Of a stretch of DNA of 64,000 nucleotides, positions 45,517-54,918 are shown one piece after another. Below the pieces are notes generated by a model. That model saw nothing but the letters and a program-made list of their open reading frames with translations, made no database searches and had not been told where the DNA came from. The first letter of the stretch is position 1, and every line of letters starts with the position of its first letter. This DNA is from Agrobacterium pusense (GTDB taxonomy: Bacteria > Pseudomonadota > Alphaproteobacteria > Rhizobiales > Rhizobiaceae): assembly GCF_900102105.1 (NCBI RefSeq), contig NZ_FNBB01000004.1, forward strand, positions 62,001 to 126,000. Direction: 5' to 3'. The translations under genes were made by a program, and so were the position numbers.

Positions 45517-46740
45517 TCAGCGCCAGGAATAACCATGGCTGTGGCGCACCAGCTTGCGCGCCCTTGGAATGTAACGGCTGGCCGCGATGGCTTCCGCGCC
45601 GATAACCGCGTAACGCGGCTCGAACAGGCGCTTCAGGCGCGACACGTCGCCGTTGGAATCGGTCGCTTCCAGATCGGCATCGACAAGATCAAAAACAGTG
45701 AAATCTGCGCGCTGACCGACCTCGAGACGGTTTTCCATATCGAGGCGGATGATGGAGGCGGGGTTACGGGTCACGGCTTCAACCACGTTTTCGAAGGGCA
45801 TGTTGACGGAGAGCAGCTTCGACATGGTGGTTGCCAGATCCCAGACCGGGAAATTCATCGAATGGCCATGCAAATCCGTAGAGATGGAGAACGGAAGCAA
45901 CCCGCGTTCAATCGCGGCTTCCGCAACCTTGAAGGAAAAGGATGCGCCGCCATGGCCGATATCCAGTCGGATGCCTTCACCGGCGCAGCGTTCGGCAAGG
46001 TTGAACAGGTCCTCGTCTTCCATGATGCTGGAGCCCGACTTGCCGTTGAAGCAATGGGTCACGACATCGCCGGGGCCAAGAATTTCCAGCACCTCGTCAT
46101 AAAGTGCGGGCGGTTCGCCCACATGCACCATCATCGGCACTTTCAGGATCTTGGCGATCTTCTTGCCGAGCTTGACCGGCGTCACACCCCAGGAGCCGGT
46201 GATGACATGGCTCGCCCGCACCTTCAGGCCGACTATATGCTCGCTGTTTTCCGCGTAACATTCGAGGATACGGTCGAGATCGATATCCTTGATGTCGCGC
46301 AGTTCAGGCACCCGGTTGCAGGCAACGAGGCCGATGGAGCCGAGGTTGAGGAAGGCCTTGATGCGCTCCCTTGAGGGTTCGATGATATATTCCCTGAAAC
46401 CGTGGAAATTCGCCTCGCCCGCCGAACCGGCATCCACCAGTGTGGTTACGCCGCGCTCGGCCCCGCATTCGGAGGGGCGGATGGAGATGTCGGTGCCGCC
46501 GTGCCAGATATGCACGTGCAGATCGACCCAGCCGGGCGAAATGAAGGCACCCTTGGCGTCGATACGCTGCGCATCCGCAGGCACCTGCAGGGCAGAGCCT
46601 ACCGCGGCAATCTTGCCGTCGCCGCCGATCAGAATATCGGTTGAAGCCTCAGACGCACCTTTTCCGAAACCGACAGGTTTGACATTGGTGAGAAGAATGG
46701 GAGCTTGAAGAGGCGTTTTTGCCTGTTCACCTGATGTCAT
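45517..46740 (-). CDS. COG3964 amidohydrolase/deacetylase (Atu3266-like)
   Basis: 407 residues of the amidohydrolase superfamily. Metal ligands: HxH in WVDLHVHIWHGG, bridging Lys in IVGLKVRAS, His in MVHVGEPP and VTHCFNG, Asp in SISTDLHGH. Often called dihydroorotase, but the characterised COG3964 enzyme Atu3266 hydrolyses acetyl-(R)-mandelate and similar acyl esters/amides (from memory of the literature). Start ATG 46740 follows AGGGA. Permease gene ends 1 bp upstream. Confidence 0.9.
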   Translation of the reverse strand: MTSGEQAKTPLQAPILLTNVKPVGFGKGASEASTDILIGGDGKIAAVGSALQVPADAQRIDAKGAFISPGWVDLHVHIWHGGTDISIRPSECGAERGVTTLVDAGSAGEANFHGFREYIIEPSRERIKAFLNLGSIGLVACNRVPELRDIKDIDLDRILECYAENSEHIVGLKVRASHVITGSWGVTPVKLGKKIAKILKVPMMVHVGEPPALYDEVLEILGPGDVVTHCFNGKSGSSIMEDEDLFNLAERCAGEGIRLDIGHGGASFSFKVAEAAIERGLLPFSISTDLHGHSMNFPVWDLATTMSKLLSVNMPFENVVEAVTRNPASIIRLDMENRLEVGQRADFTVFDLVDADLEATDSNGDVSRLKRLFEPRYAVIGAEAIAASRYIPRARKLVRHSHGYSWR

Positions 46741-46741
46741 A

Positions 46742-47617
46742 TTACAAATCCCTTCGCAGTCTTGGGTCGAGCATGTCCCGCAGTCCATCGCCAACCATTT
46801 GCAGCGACAGCACGGAAAGAATGATGGCAAAGCCGGGAAAATAGGTCATCCAGTCGGCCTGTCCGATATATTGGCGGCCGGCGGAAATCATGGTCCCCCA
46901 CGTTGGAATTTCGGGGCTGACACCAAGTCCCAGAAACGACAGGCCGGCCTCCGCCAGCATGGCGCTGGCAAAAAGAAAGGTGCATTGCACGAGGATCGGC
47001 GAGACCAGATTGCGCAGGACATGCCGCGTCATGATGTGGAAAGTGGAAATGCCGAGCGCCTTTGCCGCCTCCACATAGGGCAACTCACGAATTACCAGCG
47101 TCGAGGCGCGCACGATGCGGGCAAGGCGCGGCGAATAAACGACGGCGAGCGCGATGATGACAGTCGTCAGCGACGGGCCGAGAGCCGCCACCAGCGCAAT
47201 CGCCAGCAGAATATCAGGAAACGCCATCATCGCATCGATCAGCCGCGCGATCGGCGTATCCAGTTTCTGGAAGAAACCGGCAAGCAGGCCGAGCGTGATG
47301 CCGATCAGCGCCGAAAGCGCCACCACGGCGGCCCCGACCAGAAGCGACAGTCTTCCGGCGTATATGGTACGGGAAAAGACGTCGCGACCAAACTCATCGG
47401 TGCCGAACCAATAGAGTTCGCTCGGCGGCTTCAGGCGGTTCACGATCGACAGTTTTGAGGGCGAGTACGGCGCTATCATCGGCGCGAAAACCGCAAGCAG
47501 CACGAAGACAAGGAGCACGAGCAGGCCGGCGGCGACTGTCTTGCGCTTCAGGAGACGCCGAATGAACAGGACGGTCGGGTTGCGTGCCGGGGGAACGGTG
47601 GAAACGATATCGGCCAT
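46742..47617 (-). CDS. Peptide-type ABC permease (DppC)
   Basis: 291 residues, with the N-terminal cytoplasmic OppC_N region (NRLKPPSELYWFGTDEFGRDVFSRTIYAGR) and six helices; coupling loop EAAKALGISTFHIMTRHVLRN. Pairs with DppB, overlapping its stop by 1 bp (TGATG). Confidence 0.93.
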   Translation of the reverse strand: MADIVSTVPPARNPTVLFIRRLLKRKTVAAGLLVLLVFVLLAVFAPMIAPYSPSKLSIVNRLKPPSELYWFGTDEFGRDVFSRTIYAGRLSLLVGAAVVALSALIGITLGLLAGFFQKLDTPIARLIDAMMAFPDILLAIALVAALGPSLTTVIIALAVVYSPRLARIVRASTLVIRELPYVEAAKALGISTFHIMTRHVLRNLVSPILVQCTFLFASAMLAEAGLSFLGLGVSPEIPTWGTMISAGRQYIGQADWMTYFPGFAIILSVLSLQMVGDGLRDMLDPRLRRDL

Positions 47618-48558
47618 CAGTAGCGAACCCTTGGATCGACCAGCAGGTAGAGCATGTCGATTGCAAAATTGATGAGCACGTAGAGCCCGGCGATAACGAG
47701 AAGCGCGCCCTGAATGACCGGATAATCACGCCGGAGCACCGCCGAGACGACGAGATTTCCGACCCCCGGCAAACCAAAGACGGTCTCCGTTACCACCGCA
47801 CCCGAAATCAGCACGGCGGCGGTGAGGCCAAGCACGGTGAGAATGGGTATAAGCGCATTCTTCAGCGCATGTTTCATCACCACCCGACGCTCCTTGACGC
47901 CCTTGGCGCGTGCAGTGCGGACATAGTCGTCACCGAGGACATCCAGCATAGAGGCGCGGGTGAAGCGCAGAATGAGGGCGGAGGACACGAGGCCAAGCGC
48001 GATAGCCGGCAACGTCAGATGATACATGCGCTCGACGAAACTCGACCCCGGCCCGCCATAACCCGATACCGGGAACATATCGAGCCTGACGGCGAAGACC
48101 TGCATGAGGATGAGGCCGAGCCAGAAGCTCGGAATGCTCGCCGCCAGCATCGCGACCGTCGTTGCGGCCTGGTCCACGAACGAGCCGCGCCGGTAAGCGG
48201 CATAGATGCCGATCGGGAGAGCGATGACGCTGGCGATCAGCAGTGAAAAGATTGTCAGGAAAAAGGTCGGTTCGGCCCGATCCAGCAGGGCTGATCCGAC
48301 AGGCATATTGAGAAAGATCGACTGGCCGAGATCGCCCTTCAGCAATTGGCCGATATAGTAGACATATTGCACCCCAAGCGACTGATCGAGGCCGAGGCGG
48401 GTGCGCAGTTCCGCAATGTCCTGTGCCGAGGCATCCGGCCCCAGCATCACGGCGGCCGGGTCTCCGGGCGTGACGCGCAGGATGACGAAAACGATGGTAA
48501 CGACGAGGAACATCACCACGATCATTCCCGCAAGTCTCTGGAAGATATACCGTATCAC
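47617..48558 (-). CDS. Peptide-type ABC permease (DppB)
   Basis: 313 residues from a GTG start with GGAG nine bases upstream: (V/M)IRYIFQRLAGMIVV. An ATG 12 codons upstream is possible but less well placed. DppB marks: GDPAAVMLGPDASAQDIAELRTRLGLDQ, then six helices and the loop VRTARAKGVKERRVVMKHALKN. Functions with DppC. Confidence 0.92.
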   Translation of the reverse strand: MIRYIFQRLAGMIVVMFLVVTIVFVILRVTPGDPAAVMLGPDASAQDIAELRTRLGLDQSLGVQYVYYIGQLLKGDLGQSIFLNMPVGSALLDRAEPTFFLTIFSLLIASVIALPIGIYAAYRRGSFVDQAATTVAMLAASIPSFWLGLILMQVFAVRLDMFPVSGYGGPGSSFVERMYHLTLPAIALGLVSSALILRFTRASMLDVLGDDYVRTARAKGVKERRVVMKHALKNALIPILTVLGLTAAVLISGAVVTETVFGLPGVGNLVVSAVLRRDYPVIQGALLVIAGLYVLINFAIDMLYLLVDPRVRY

Positions 48559-48626
48559 GAATAAGGGCTCCCGATCGCAAAAGTGGCGGACCACTTATGC
48601 GCGATAGTTGAAGCGAAGCTGCTGAA

Positions 48627-48647
48627 GGGTGCCGGCAGCCGGCACCC
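48627..48647 (-). promoter_or_regulatory. Hairpin after the peptide-type binding-protein gene
   Basis: GGGTGCCGG-CAG-CCGGCACCC: a perfect 9-bp stem 17 bp after the binding-protein stop, no U-run. Same architecture as after the sugar and TRAP binding-protein genes. Confidence 0.65.
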
Positions 48648-48663
48648 GATTGCCGTCCTGGCT

Positions 48664-50190
48664 TTATTTTGTGACCGAGGCATTCCAGAAATACGGCCAC
48701 GGAGCGGGATCGACGCCTTCCAGCTTGTTGGACTTCGCCGCCACGGCATTGAAGTCACCGATCTTGAGAAGCGGCAGCTCGGCATAGATCGTCTTCTGCA
48801 CATCGGCCCAGAGAGCGATGCGTTTATCCGGATCGACTTCGGCAGTGAAGGCATCAACTGCAGCCTTGCGTGCCGGCGTATCCCACCAGCCCGGCGAGCT
48901 CGTGGAAAGCGCGCCCATCAGCGCCGGTTCCGGCAGGAACGGGCTGTGGCTGATATAAATATCCCAGAGCTTCGGGTCAGCGCGGCGCTGTGTCAGCGTC
49001 GCCCAGTCCACCACCTGCATATCCACCTTGAAACCGGCCAGTTTCAGATATTCTGCAGCAACCTGCGCCATCTTGTAATGGAACTCATACTGGCGGCTGG
49101 TAAGGATGCGCAGCGGCTCACCATTGTAACCGGCCGCCTTCAGCTTTTCGGCGGCGGCTTCCGGATTGCCGACATTATAGTTGCCCTCGACACCTACTTC
49201 TGAATGCCAAGAGAAGTTGTCGGGATAATAAGCGCCGTCGAGCGCGTAGAAATCCGTGCTGCCGAAAGCCGCCGCGAGCATGTCTTCCATGTTTAGCGCT
49301 TCCGTCACCGCCTTGCGAACCTCAAGCTTTGAGGACAGTCCCTCCTTGGTGTTGAAGACGAAGACCGGATAGCCGAAGGGCTTCAGCATCAACGGCTGCG
49401 AGGCGGAGGACGACTTCACCTTCTCGAAGGATTCCACAGGAATGGAATCGACATAGTCGTATTGGCCCGAAACGGCGGCTTCGACGCGGGTGTTCGGATC
49501 AGGCACCGGAACGAAGCGGATTTCATCGAGATATTGATGGCGCGCACCGCCGTAACCGTCGCTTTCGCCGCCGCGGGACTTGTAGCCATCGAAGCGCACG
49601 AGCTGGATATACTGGTCGGCCTTGCGTTCCTTCAGCATATAGGGACCGGTGCCGATGAATTCGGCCATCGGCTCCGCCTGCTTTTCGGCCGGCAGGATGA
49701 TCGCCGCGGAATTGTTGAACGCGAGCAGCGAGGTGAGCGGGGCATAGGGCTGCTTGAGGGTGATCGCCACCGTACCGGCGTCGGGTGCGGAGATATTCTC
49801 GATAAAGCCGGCGGCCTGCTTGCCGCGCGAGGCGATCTTCATCCAGCGTCCGAGCGAGGCGACGACATCTTCAGACGTCATGTCGCTGCCGTCGTGGAAC
49901 TTGATGCCCTGCCTGAGCTTGATCGTGTAGGTTTTGCCATCTGCGCTGATCTCGGGCAGGCTTTCCGCCAGCAGCGGCGTCACCTTCCAGCCCTTGTCGA
50001 AAGTATAGAGCGTTTCGAAAATATGCTGTGTGACGATGCCGACGAGATCGGCGGTAGACGCCATGGGGTCCAATGTCGGCGGCTCGCCGATGGTGGCGAC
50101 ATTGATCACGCCGCCCTTTTCCTGGGCCATCATCACACCCGGTGCAAGCAACAACGCGGCGGTGGCGAGAAATGCAATTTTACGTCTCAT
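48664..50190 (-). CDS. Peptide-type ABC substrate-binding protein (DppA family 5)
   Basis: 508 residues, signal peptide cleaved near residue 22 (GVMMA-Q). Family 5 features: GEPPTLDPMASTADLVGIVTQHIFETL, LAESLPEISADGKTYTIKLRQGIKFHDG, and a late FNTKEGLSSKLEVRKAVTEALN. Binds peptides or other acylated small molecules. The start at 50190 gives a proper signal peptide; upstream in-frame codons do not. First gene of the leftward importer operon. Confidence 0.93.
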   Translation of the reverse strand: MRRKIAFLATAALLLAPGVMMAQEKGGVINVATIGEPPTLDPMASTADLVGIVTQHIFETLYTFDKGWKVTPLLAESLPEISADGKTYTIKLRQGIKFHDGSDMTSEDVVASLGRWMKIASRGKQAAGFIENISAPDAGTVAITLKQPYAPLTSLLAFNNSAAIILPAEKQAEPMAEFIGTGPYMLKERKADQYIQLVRFDGYKSRGGESDGYGGARHQYLDEIRFVPVPDPNTRVEAAVSGQYDYVDSIPVESFEKVKSSSASQPLMLKPFGYPVFVFNTKEGLSSKLEVRKAVTEALNMEDMLAAAFGSTDFYALDGAYYPDNFSWHSEVGVEGNYNVGNPEAAAEKLKAAGYNGEPLRILTSRQYEFHYKMAQVAAEYLKLAGFKVDMQVVDWATLTQRRADPKLWDIYISHSPFLPEPALMGALSTSSPGWWDTPARKAAVDAFTAEVDPDKRIALWADVQKTIYAELPLLKIGDFNAVAAKSNKLEGVDPAPWPYFWNASVTK

Positions 50191-50617
50191 GGTCAAGCTC
50201 CCAGCTCTTCTGTGTTCCATTATTATGTTATATGCATCTTTATAACAGAATATCTTGCTGCGACGCCTTGTCAATAACCTTGAAGCGAGGAGGAATGATT
50301 ACCAGACCGACGGGGAAGCATTTTGGTACGCACCGCCCGCCCGGCGCGCTTACGGCAGCCACAGCCAGACGCCGGGTCGGCGCAGATGTCAGGAAATTTG
50401 GAAGCGGGATATTTCGCATCTGCGAACAAGATGCTATTCAAGAGACGGAGCAGGACAGGATTCCGACAGACATAACCCTGCGTCCATATTATTTTCGCAT
50501 TGTTTCGTCTTCGCAGCCGCGCTTTTGCGGGTGAAGACAAGATTGATATTCGATACTGCCGGCTTATTTCCAGGTCGGATTACAAATTTTTATTACGTTG
50601 ATATTATTGAGGAAACT
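50191..50617. other. Divergent control region with CATTATTATG box
   Basis: 427 bp between divergent genes. CATTATTATG at 50218-50227 is the reverse complement of the box at 44054 and lies just upstream of the binding-protein gene. The half nearer the glycosyltransferase becomes AT-rich (50570-50615). No gene is convincing. Confidence 0.55.
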
Positions 50618-51742
50618 ATGAAGACGGCGATCGTCCATGACTGGCTCACCGATAGGGGTGGGGCTGAAAAGGTCCTTCACAACCTTCTCGAAATCTATCC
50701 TCAGGCAGATCTTTTCTGCCTCGTCGATTTCATGAGCGAGCGTGATCGCGGCTTTCTCGGCGGCCGCCCGGTCAATACCTCCTTCATCCAGAACCTGCCC
50801 TTCGCCCGGAAGAAATATCGCTCTTACCTGCCGTTGATGCCGCTCGCCATCGAGCAATTCGATCTGAGCGGTTATGATCTCGTCATTTCCTCAAGCTATG
50901 CAGTAGCCAAAGGCGTCATCACCGGGCCGGGCCAGTTTCACGTTTCCTATATCCACAGCCCCATCCGTTATGCGTGGGATCTTCAGCATCAGTACCTCAA
51001 GGAAACGCGGCTGACGCACGGCTTCGCCTCGTGGATCGCCCGCGCCATCCTACATTATATCCGCATGTGGGACATCCGCACCGCCAACGGTGTCGACCTG
51101 ATGACCGTCAACTCCAAATTCATCCGCAACCGGGTGCGCAAGTGTTATGGGCGGGATTCCACGGTGATCTATCCCCCAGTGGATACCTCCCACCTCTCTC
51201 CCTCTGATCGCAAGGGCGATTATTTCGTCACGGCATCACGGCTGGTGCCCTACAAAAAAGTGCATCTGATCGTCGAAGCCTTCGCCAAAATGCCCGACCG
51301 GCGCCTCGTTGTCATCGGAGACGGCCCGGACATGAAGCGCATTCGCGATATCGCGACTCCCAATATCGAAATCCTGGGGTTTGTCGGCAATGAGGAGCTT
51401 CACAGATACATGGCGGAAGCCAAGGCATTCATCTTTGCGGCGGAAGACGACTTCGGCATCGTGCCCGTCGAATCCCAGGCTCTGGGCACACCAGTGATCG
51501 CTTATGGCAAGGGCGGCGTGCTGGAAACCGTCATACCGCTCGGCGGCTCCAACCAGCCCACGGGCCTTTATTTCCGCGAACAGACGCCTGAAGCGATCTG
51601 CCGCGCGGTGCAGGAGTTCGTCGACAATTCCGACCGCTTCGACAAGACCGTCTGCATCGACAATGCCGCCCGTTTCTCCCGCGAACGCTTCCTGAGGGAA
51701 TTTGCCGACACCGTCAATTTCGCGCTCGCTGAACGGGCGTGA
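50618..51742 (+). CDS. Family 4 glycosyltransferase
   Basis: 374 residues of GT-B fold, GT4: N-terminal KTAIVHDWLTDRGGAEKVLHNLL, then YIHSPIRYAWDLQHQYLK, donor-site ASRLVPYKKVHLIVEAFAKMP and EDDFGIVPVESQALGTPVIAYGKGG (EX7E nucleotide-sugar motif). Adds a sugar to a lipid-linked or polysaccharide acceptor. GAGGAAA sets the start. The next gene, a polysaccharide exporter, suggests an exopolysaccharide context though the two are separated by 397 bp. Confidence 0.92.
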   Translation: MKTAIVHDWLTDRGGAEKVLHNLLEIYPQADLFCLVDFMSERDRGFLGGRPVNTSFIQNLPFARKKYRSYLPLMPLAIEQFDLSGYDLVISSSYAVAKGVITGPGQFHVSYIHSPIRYAWDLQHQYLKETRLTHGFASWIARAILHYIRMWDIRTANGVDLMTVNSKFIRNRVRKCYGRDSTVIYPPVDTSHLSPSDRKGDYFVTASRLVPYKKVHLIVEAFAKMPDRRLVVIGDGPDMKRIRDIATPNIEILGFVGNEELHRYMAEAKAFIFAAEDDFGIVPVESQALGTPVIAYGKGGVLETVIPLGGSNQPTGLYFREQTPEAICRAVQEFVDNSDRFDKTVCIDNAARFSRERFLREFADTVNFALAERA

Positions 51743-52139
51743 TCGCCTGCAAAGTGAAACTCGACTATCAAAACTGATTACATGGTGTCGACAAAGGAAA
51801 AAACTGCATAAGCGTGACAAAACTGCACTAGCACAATGCAGCAATCACAGAGATGATAGTGGGCGGACGAATGTTGAATTGCAGCGAAAATAAAACAGTG
51901 CGTCTTGCATAACATAAGCAATACACAAGATTTAGCCCGAGATACCTTAATAAAATTGAATTACGCTCCAAAATTGCATATTACTTTCGCAGTTCAACAC
52001 GTTTTTCAATCCTATCCTTTCTGAACAAATGCAAACCGGCTGAGACTTTCTTTACCGGGTTATTTACGAAGTGATCATTTTTTAAAAACCTATACGTGTC
52101 CGTTTATGCTTTTCGCACGATATTCATTTTGAGGACCAA
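51743..52139. other. AT-rich regulatory region before the Wza-like gene
   Basis: 397 bp of visibly lower GC than its neighbours, without a gene. AAAACTGCA repeats at 51800-51808 and 51819-51827 (19-bp spacing), and TGCA recurs several times. Good ribosome-binding site GAGGA just before ATG 52140. Probably a long, regulated leader or multi-site promoter. Confidence 0.5.
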
Positions 52140-53336
52140 ATGCGTTTATTGAATGTTTCGATTCTGCTCGCCTCTGCGGCTCTGGCAGGCTGCACTGTCA
52201 CAGCGGCATCTGGCCCCGACGCAGCCACAATCGAATCCAACGCCTCCGTAAAATTCGGATCAAAGGACAAGAAAAAAACCGCAGGCGTGGATTATGCGCT
52301 TATCGACATCAACAGCTCCGTCCTTAACTATGTCGGTGATACCACCACGACCACCTTGCTCGGCAGCTTCGGTGGTGGCAAGGGCGGCGTCCCGGCATTG
52401 CCGATGGGTGTCGGCGACGTAGTCCAGGTTGCCATTTTCGAAAGCCAGGCCGGCGGCCTGTTCATTCCAAACGATGCAGGCAGCCGCCCGGGTAACTTCA
52501 TCAGCCTGCCCAACCAGACGGTCGACCGGGAAGGCAATATCAGCGTTCCCTATGCAGGCAAGATCCGCGCAACCGGCCGCAATGTCGAGGATGTGCAGAG
52601 TGAAATCGAGGAGCGCCTGGCAAATCGCGCCATCGAGCCGCAGGTTCTGATCACCAAGATTTCCAGCCGCTCCGCACAGGCCTCGGTTCTGGGCGACGTC
52701 AAAGAGCCGACAAAGGTGCAGCTGTCGGAAGCGGGTGATCGCGTTCTTGACGTCATCTCTTACGCGAAAGGCCTGAGTGCTCCCAACATAGAGTCCTATG
52801 TCACGCTCATTCGGCGCGGGAAGACGGCCCGCGTCAACTATAATCACCTTGTCAGCACGCCTTCGGAAAACATCTATGTGGTGCCGGGCGACACCATCAT
52901 GGTGGAGCGGGAGCGCCGTACTTATCTAGCCTTCGGCGCTTCCGGCCTCAACGGCCGTTTCGAGTTCGAGGACGCCGATCTCAAGCTCTCGGACGCCCTT
53001 GGCAAGGCGGGCGGATTGCTCGACTCCCGTGCAGATCCCGCCCAAGTCTATGTCTACCGCATCGTCAAGCGCGATCTCCTCGTGAAGCTCGGCATCAACA
53101 CGTCGAAATTCGCTGGCCAGGACGTTCCGGTCATTTTCCGTGCCAATCTGCGCGATCCCTCGACCTTCTTTGCCAGCACGAAATTCCCGATGCAGGATCG
53201 CGACATTATCTATGTCACGAACTCGCAGGCTACCGAACTCTACAAGTTCCTGGATCTCGTCGGCTCCGTGCCCGCCACCACAGGCAATGTTGCTGAAGAT
53301 GTGCTGGCGACCCGCAACGCCATCCGGGCTTTCTGA
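52140..53336 (+). CDS. Polysaccharide export lipoprotein (Wza/KpsD-like)
   Basis: 398 residues. Lipobox LAGC at 15-18. Poly_export domain (MGVGDVVQVAIFESQAGGLF, REGNISVPYAGKIRATGRN, RLANRAIEPQVLITKI) followed by SLBB-like repeats (SAQASVLGDVKEPTKVQL, YVVPGDTIMVE, LSDALGKAGGLLDSRADPAQVYVYR). Such proteins form the outer-membrane channel for exopolysaccharide. No polymerase or copolymerase gene is nearby, so it must serve a distant cluster or act with the GT4 enzyme. Confidence 0.92.
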   Translation: MRLLNVSILLASAALAGCTVTAASGPDAATIESNASVKFGSKDKKKTAGVDYALIDINSSVLNYVGDTTTTTLLGSFGGGKGGVPALPMGVGDVVQVAIFESQAGGLFIPNDAGSRPGNFISLPNQTVDREGNISVPYAGKIRATGRNVEDVQSEIEERLANRAIEPQVLITKISSRSAQASVLGDVKEPTKVQLSEAGDRVLDVISYAKGLSAPNIESYVTLIRRGKTARVNYNHLVSTPSENIYVVPGDTIMVERERRTYLAFGASGLNGRFEFEDADLKLSDALGKAGGLLDSRADPAQVYVYRIVKRDLLVKLGINTSKFAGQDVPVIFRANLRDPSTFFASTKFPMQDRDIIYVTNSQATELYKFLDLVGSVPATTGNVAEDVLATRNAIRAF

Positions 53337-53358
53337 CCTCCGGCGTATCGCATCGCGC

Positions 53359-53390
53359 AAAAGGCCGCCCCGGAAACGAGGCGGCCTTTT
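53359..53390 (+). terminator. Rho-independent terminator
   Basis: AAAAGGCCGCC-10 nt-GGCGGCCTTTT, an 11-bp stem ending in TTTT, 22 bp after the export-protein stop. Confidence 0.88.
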
Positions 53391-53574
53391 CCTGTGCAAA
53401 CCGGCGCGAAGAACACGCGCAATGGCGGGGTTGCATGCGAGCGCGATCCGCTTCAGCCCCTGTACGGCAGGGCAAACGGCCCTCGCACACGGTTACTGCC
53501 ATTACAAAAGTTTAAGGTGATTTCGCAGCGTATTGGGTGTCTTGTGGAGGAAAGCTGCTCCCAAGGCTTGCCGC

Positions 53575-53592
53575 ACATGTCGGGAAACATGT
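53575..53592 (+). promoter_or_regulatory. ACATGT inverted repeat before the RND operon
   Basis: ACATGT-CGGGAA-ACATGT, 28 bp before the adaptor gene start. Because ACATGT is itself palindromic, the unit is both a direct and inverted repeat. Possible operator; no regulator gene adjoins. Confidence 0.4.
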
Positions 53593-53619
53593 ATCGCCTT
53601 CATTACGCGGAACCGTCAG

Positions 53620-54918
53620 ATGAAACGTTTCTGGACCGCCCTCAGCGTTCTTGCCATCGCAGCCGCCGGCGCGTGGTATTTCAAGGACCGCCTGCCGCTT
53701 GATCAAATTCCCTATCTGAAACAATTTGCCAGCACTCCACCGCAGGCGGAGACCGCAACCGCAGAAACGACTGCAAGTGCAAAACCGCAATCCTCCCGCA
53801 ATGGCCAGCCAGGCGCACAACAGGGGCAACGGCAGGGGGGCGGGCGGCGCAATGGCGGACCACCGACCGTCAGCACCATTTCGGTCAGTAAGGCGACGCT
53901 GCCAATGGACGCGGCGGCAACAGGGTGGGCGGTAGCAGCCGACATCACCAATATCGCACCGCTCCAGGCCGGCCTCGTCACCGAAATCGAGGCAAAGGAC
54001 GGCCAGCACATCAAGGCGGGGGATCTGATCCTCAAGATGGACGATCGAATCGCCCGTGCGGCGGTCGACAAGGACAAGGCGAATATCGCCGCCGACCAGG
54101 CGACACTTGAACAGACTGAAGCCGCTTTTCAGCGTGCCGCCAACCTCGTCAAGCAAAGCGCCGAGTCACAGCAGGTGCTGGATCAGGCCAGAGCGGCGCG
54201 GGACAGCGCCAGCGCCAAGATCGATGCCGACCGCGCAACGCTTGCGTCCGATCAGGTGGCGTTGGAACATATGGAAATCCGTGCTCCCTTCGATGGGAGA
54301 CTGGGTGATATCAGCGTCAGCCCGGGGGCTTACCTTAGTGCCGGCGTGAATATCGTGACGATCACGAAATACGACCCCATCTCGGTCAGTTTTCGGCTCT
54401 CTCAACGCTATCTGCCGCAATTGCGCGAAGGCGTAGCGAAAGACACGGCAGTTGATGTCGACCCTGCGGCGACCGGCGGCGAGGCGATGCGCGGCGTACT
54501 GCGTTTTTACGACAACACTGTGGACCAGACCTCCGGCACAGTGCTGGCAAAGGCGGAGTTCAAGAACGACCGCGGCCTTTTGTGGCCCGGTCAGTCCGTC
54601 AACGTCACCGCGCATTTTGTTTCCGAAGACGAAATGGTCGTCGTACCGACGGTCGCTGTGCGGCCCGGACCGAGAGGCAATTTTGTCTACACGGTCGACG
54701 GCGATCATCATGCTCATATGACGCCAGTTGAGGTCGCGCGTTCGAACGGCGACCTCACCGCCATTGCGCGCGGCCTTAATGGCGGAGAGCATATCATCGT
54801 CGAGGGCCAGTCGGAACTCGCCGACGGCCAGCTCGTGATCGAGCAATTTTCCGACAAGGGCGGGGCGGCAGGCAATCTGGCCGCCAATATTCCGCAGGAA
54901 AAGGCTGACCGCCAATGA
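53620..54918 (+). CDS. RND efflux periplasmic adaptor (HlyD/MFP family)
   Basis: 432 residues. N-terminal anchor (FWTALSVLAIAAAGAWYF), Gln/Gly/Arg-rich linker, lipoyl halves (LVTEIEAKDGQHIKAGDLILKMDD, and APFDGRLGDISVSPGAYL), an alpha-hairpin between about 140 and 205, and a beta-barrel/membrane-proximal domain to the end. Bridges the RND pump to a TolC-type channel. ATG 53620 gives the best N-terminal anchor; the site before it is weak. Stop overlaps the pump start (ATGA). Confidence 0.93.
   Translation: MKRFWTALSVLAIAAAGAWYFKDRLPLDQIPYLKQFASTPPQAETATAETTASAKPQSSRNGQPGAQQGQRQGGGRRNGGPPTVSTISVSKATLPMDAAATGWAVAADITNIAPLQAGLVTEIEAKDGQHIKAGDLILKMDDRIARAAVDKDKANIAADQATLEQTEAAFQRAANLVKQSAESQQVLDQARAARDSASAKIDADRATLASDQVALEHMEIRAPFDGRLGDISVSPGAYLSAGVNIVTITKYDPISVSFRLSQRYLPQLREGVAKDTAVDVDPAATGGEAMRGVLRFYDNTVDQTSGTVLAKAEFKNDRGLLWPGQSVNVTAHFVSEDEMVVVPTVAVRPGPRGNFVYTVDGDHHAHMTPVEVARSNGDLTAIARGLNGGEHIIVEGQSELADGQLVIEQFSDKGGAAGNLAANIPQEKADRQ

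Noticed and set aside
50295..50534. Possible 79-residue rightward gene after GAGGAGGA-ATG
   Set aside because: The purine run touches the ATG, leaving no room for normal Shine-Dalgarno spacing, and the product resembles nothing. It lies in a divergent control region.
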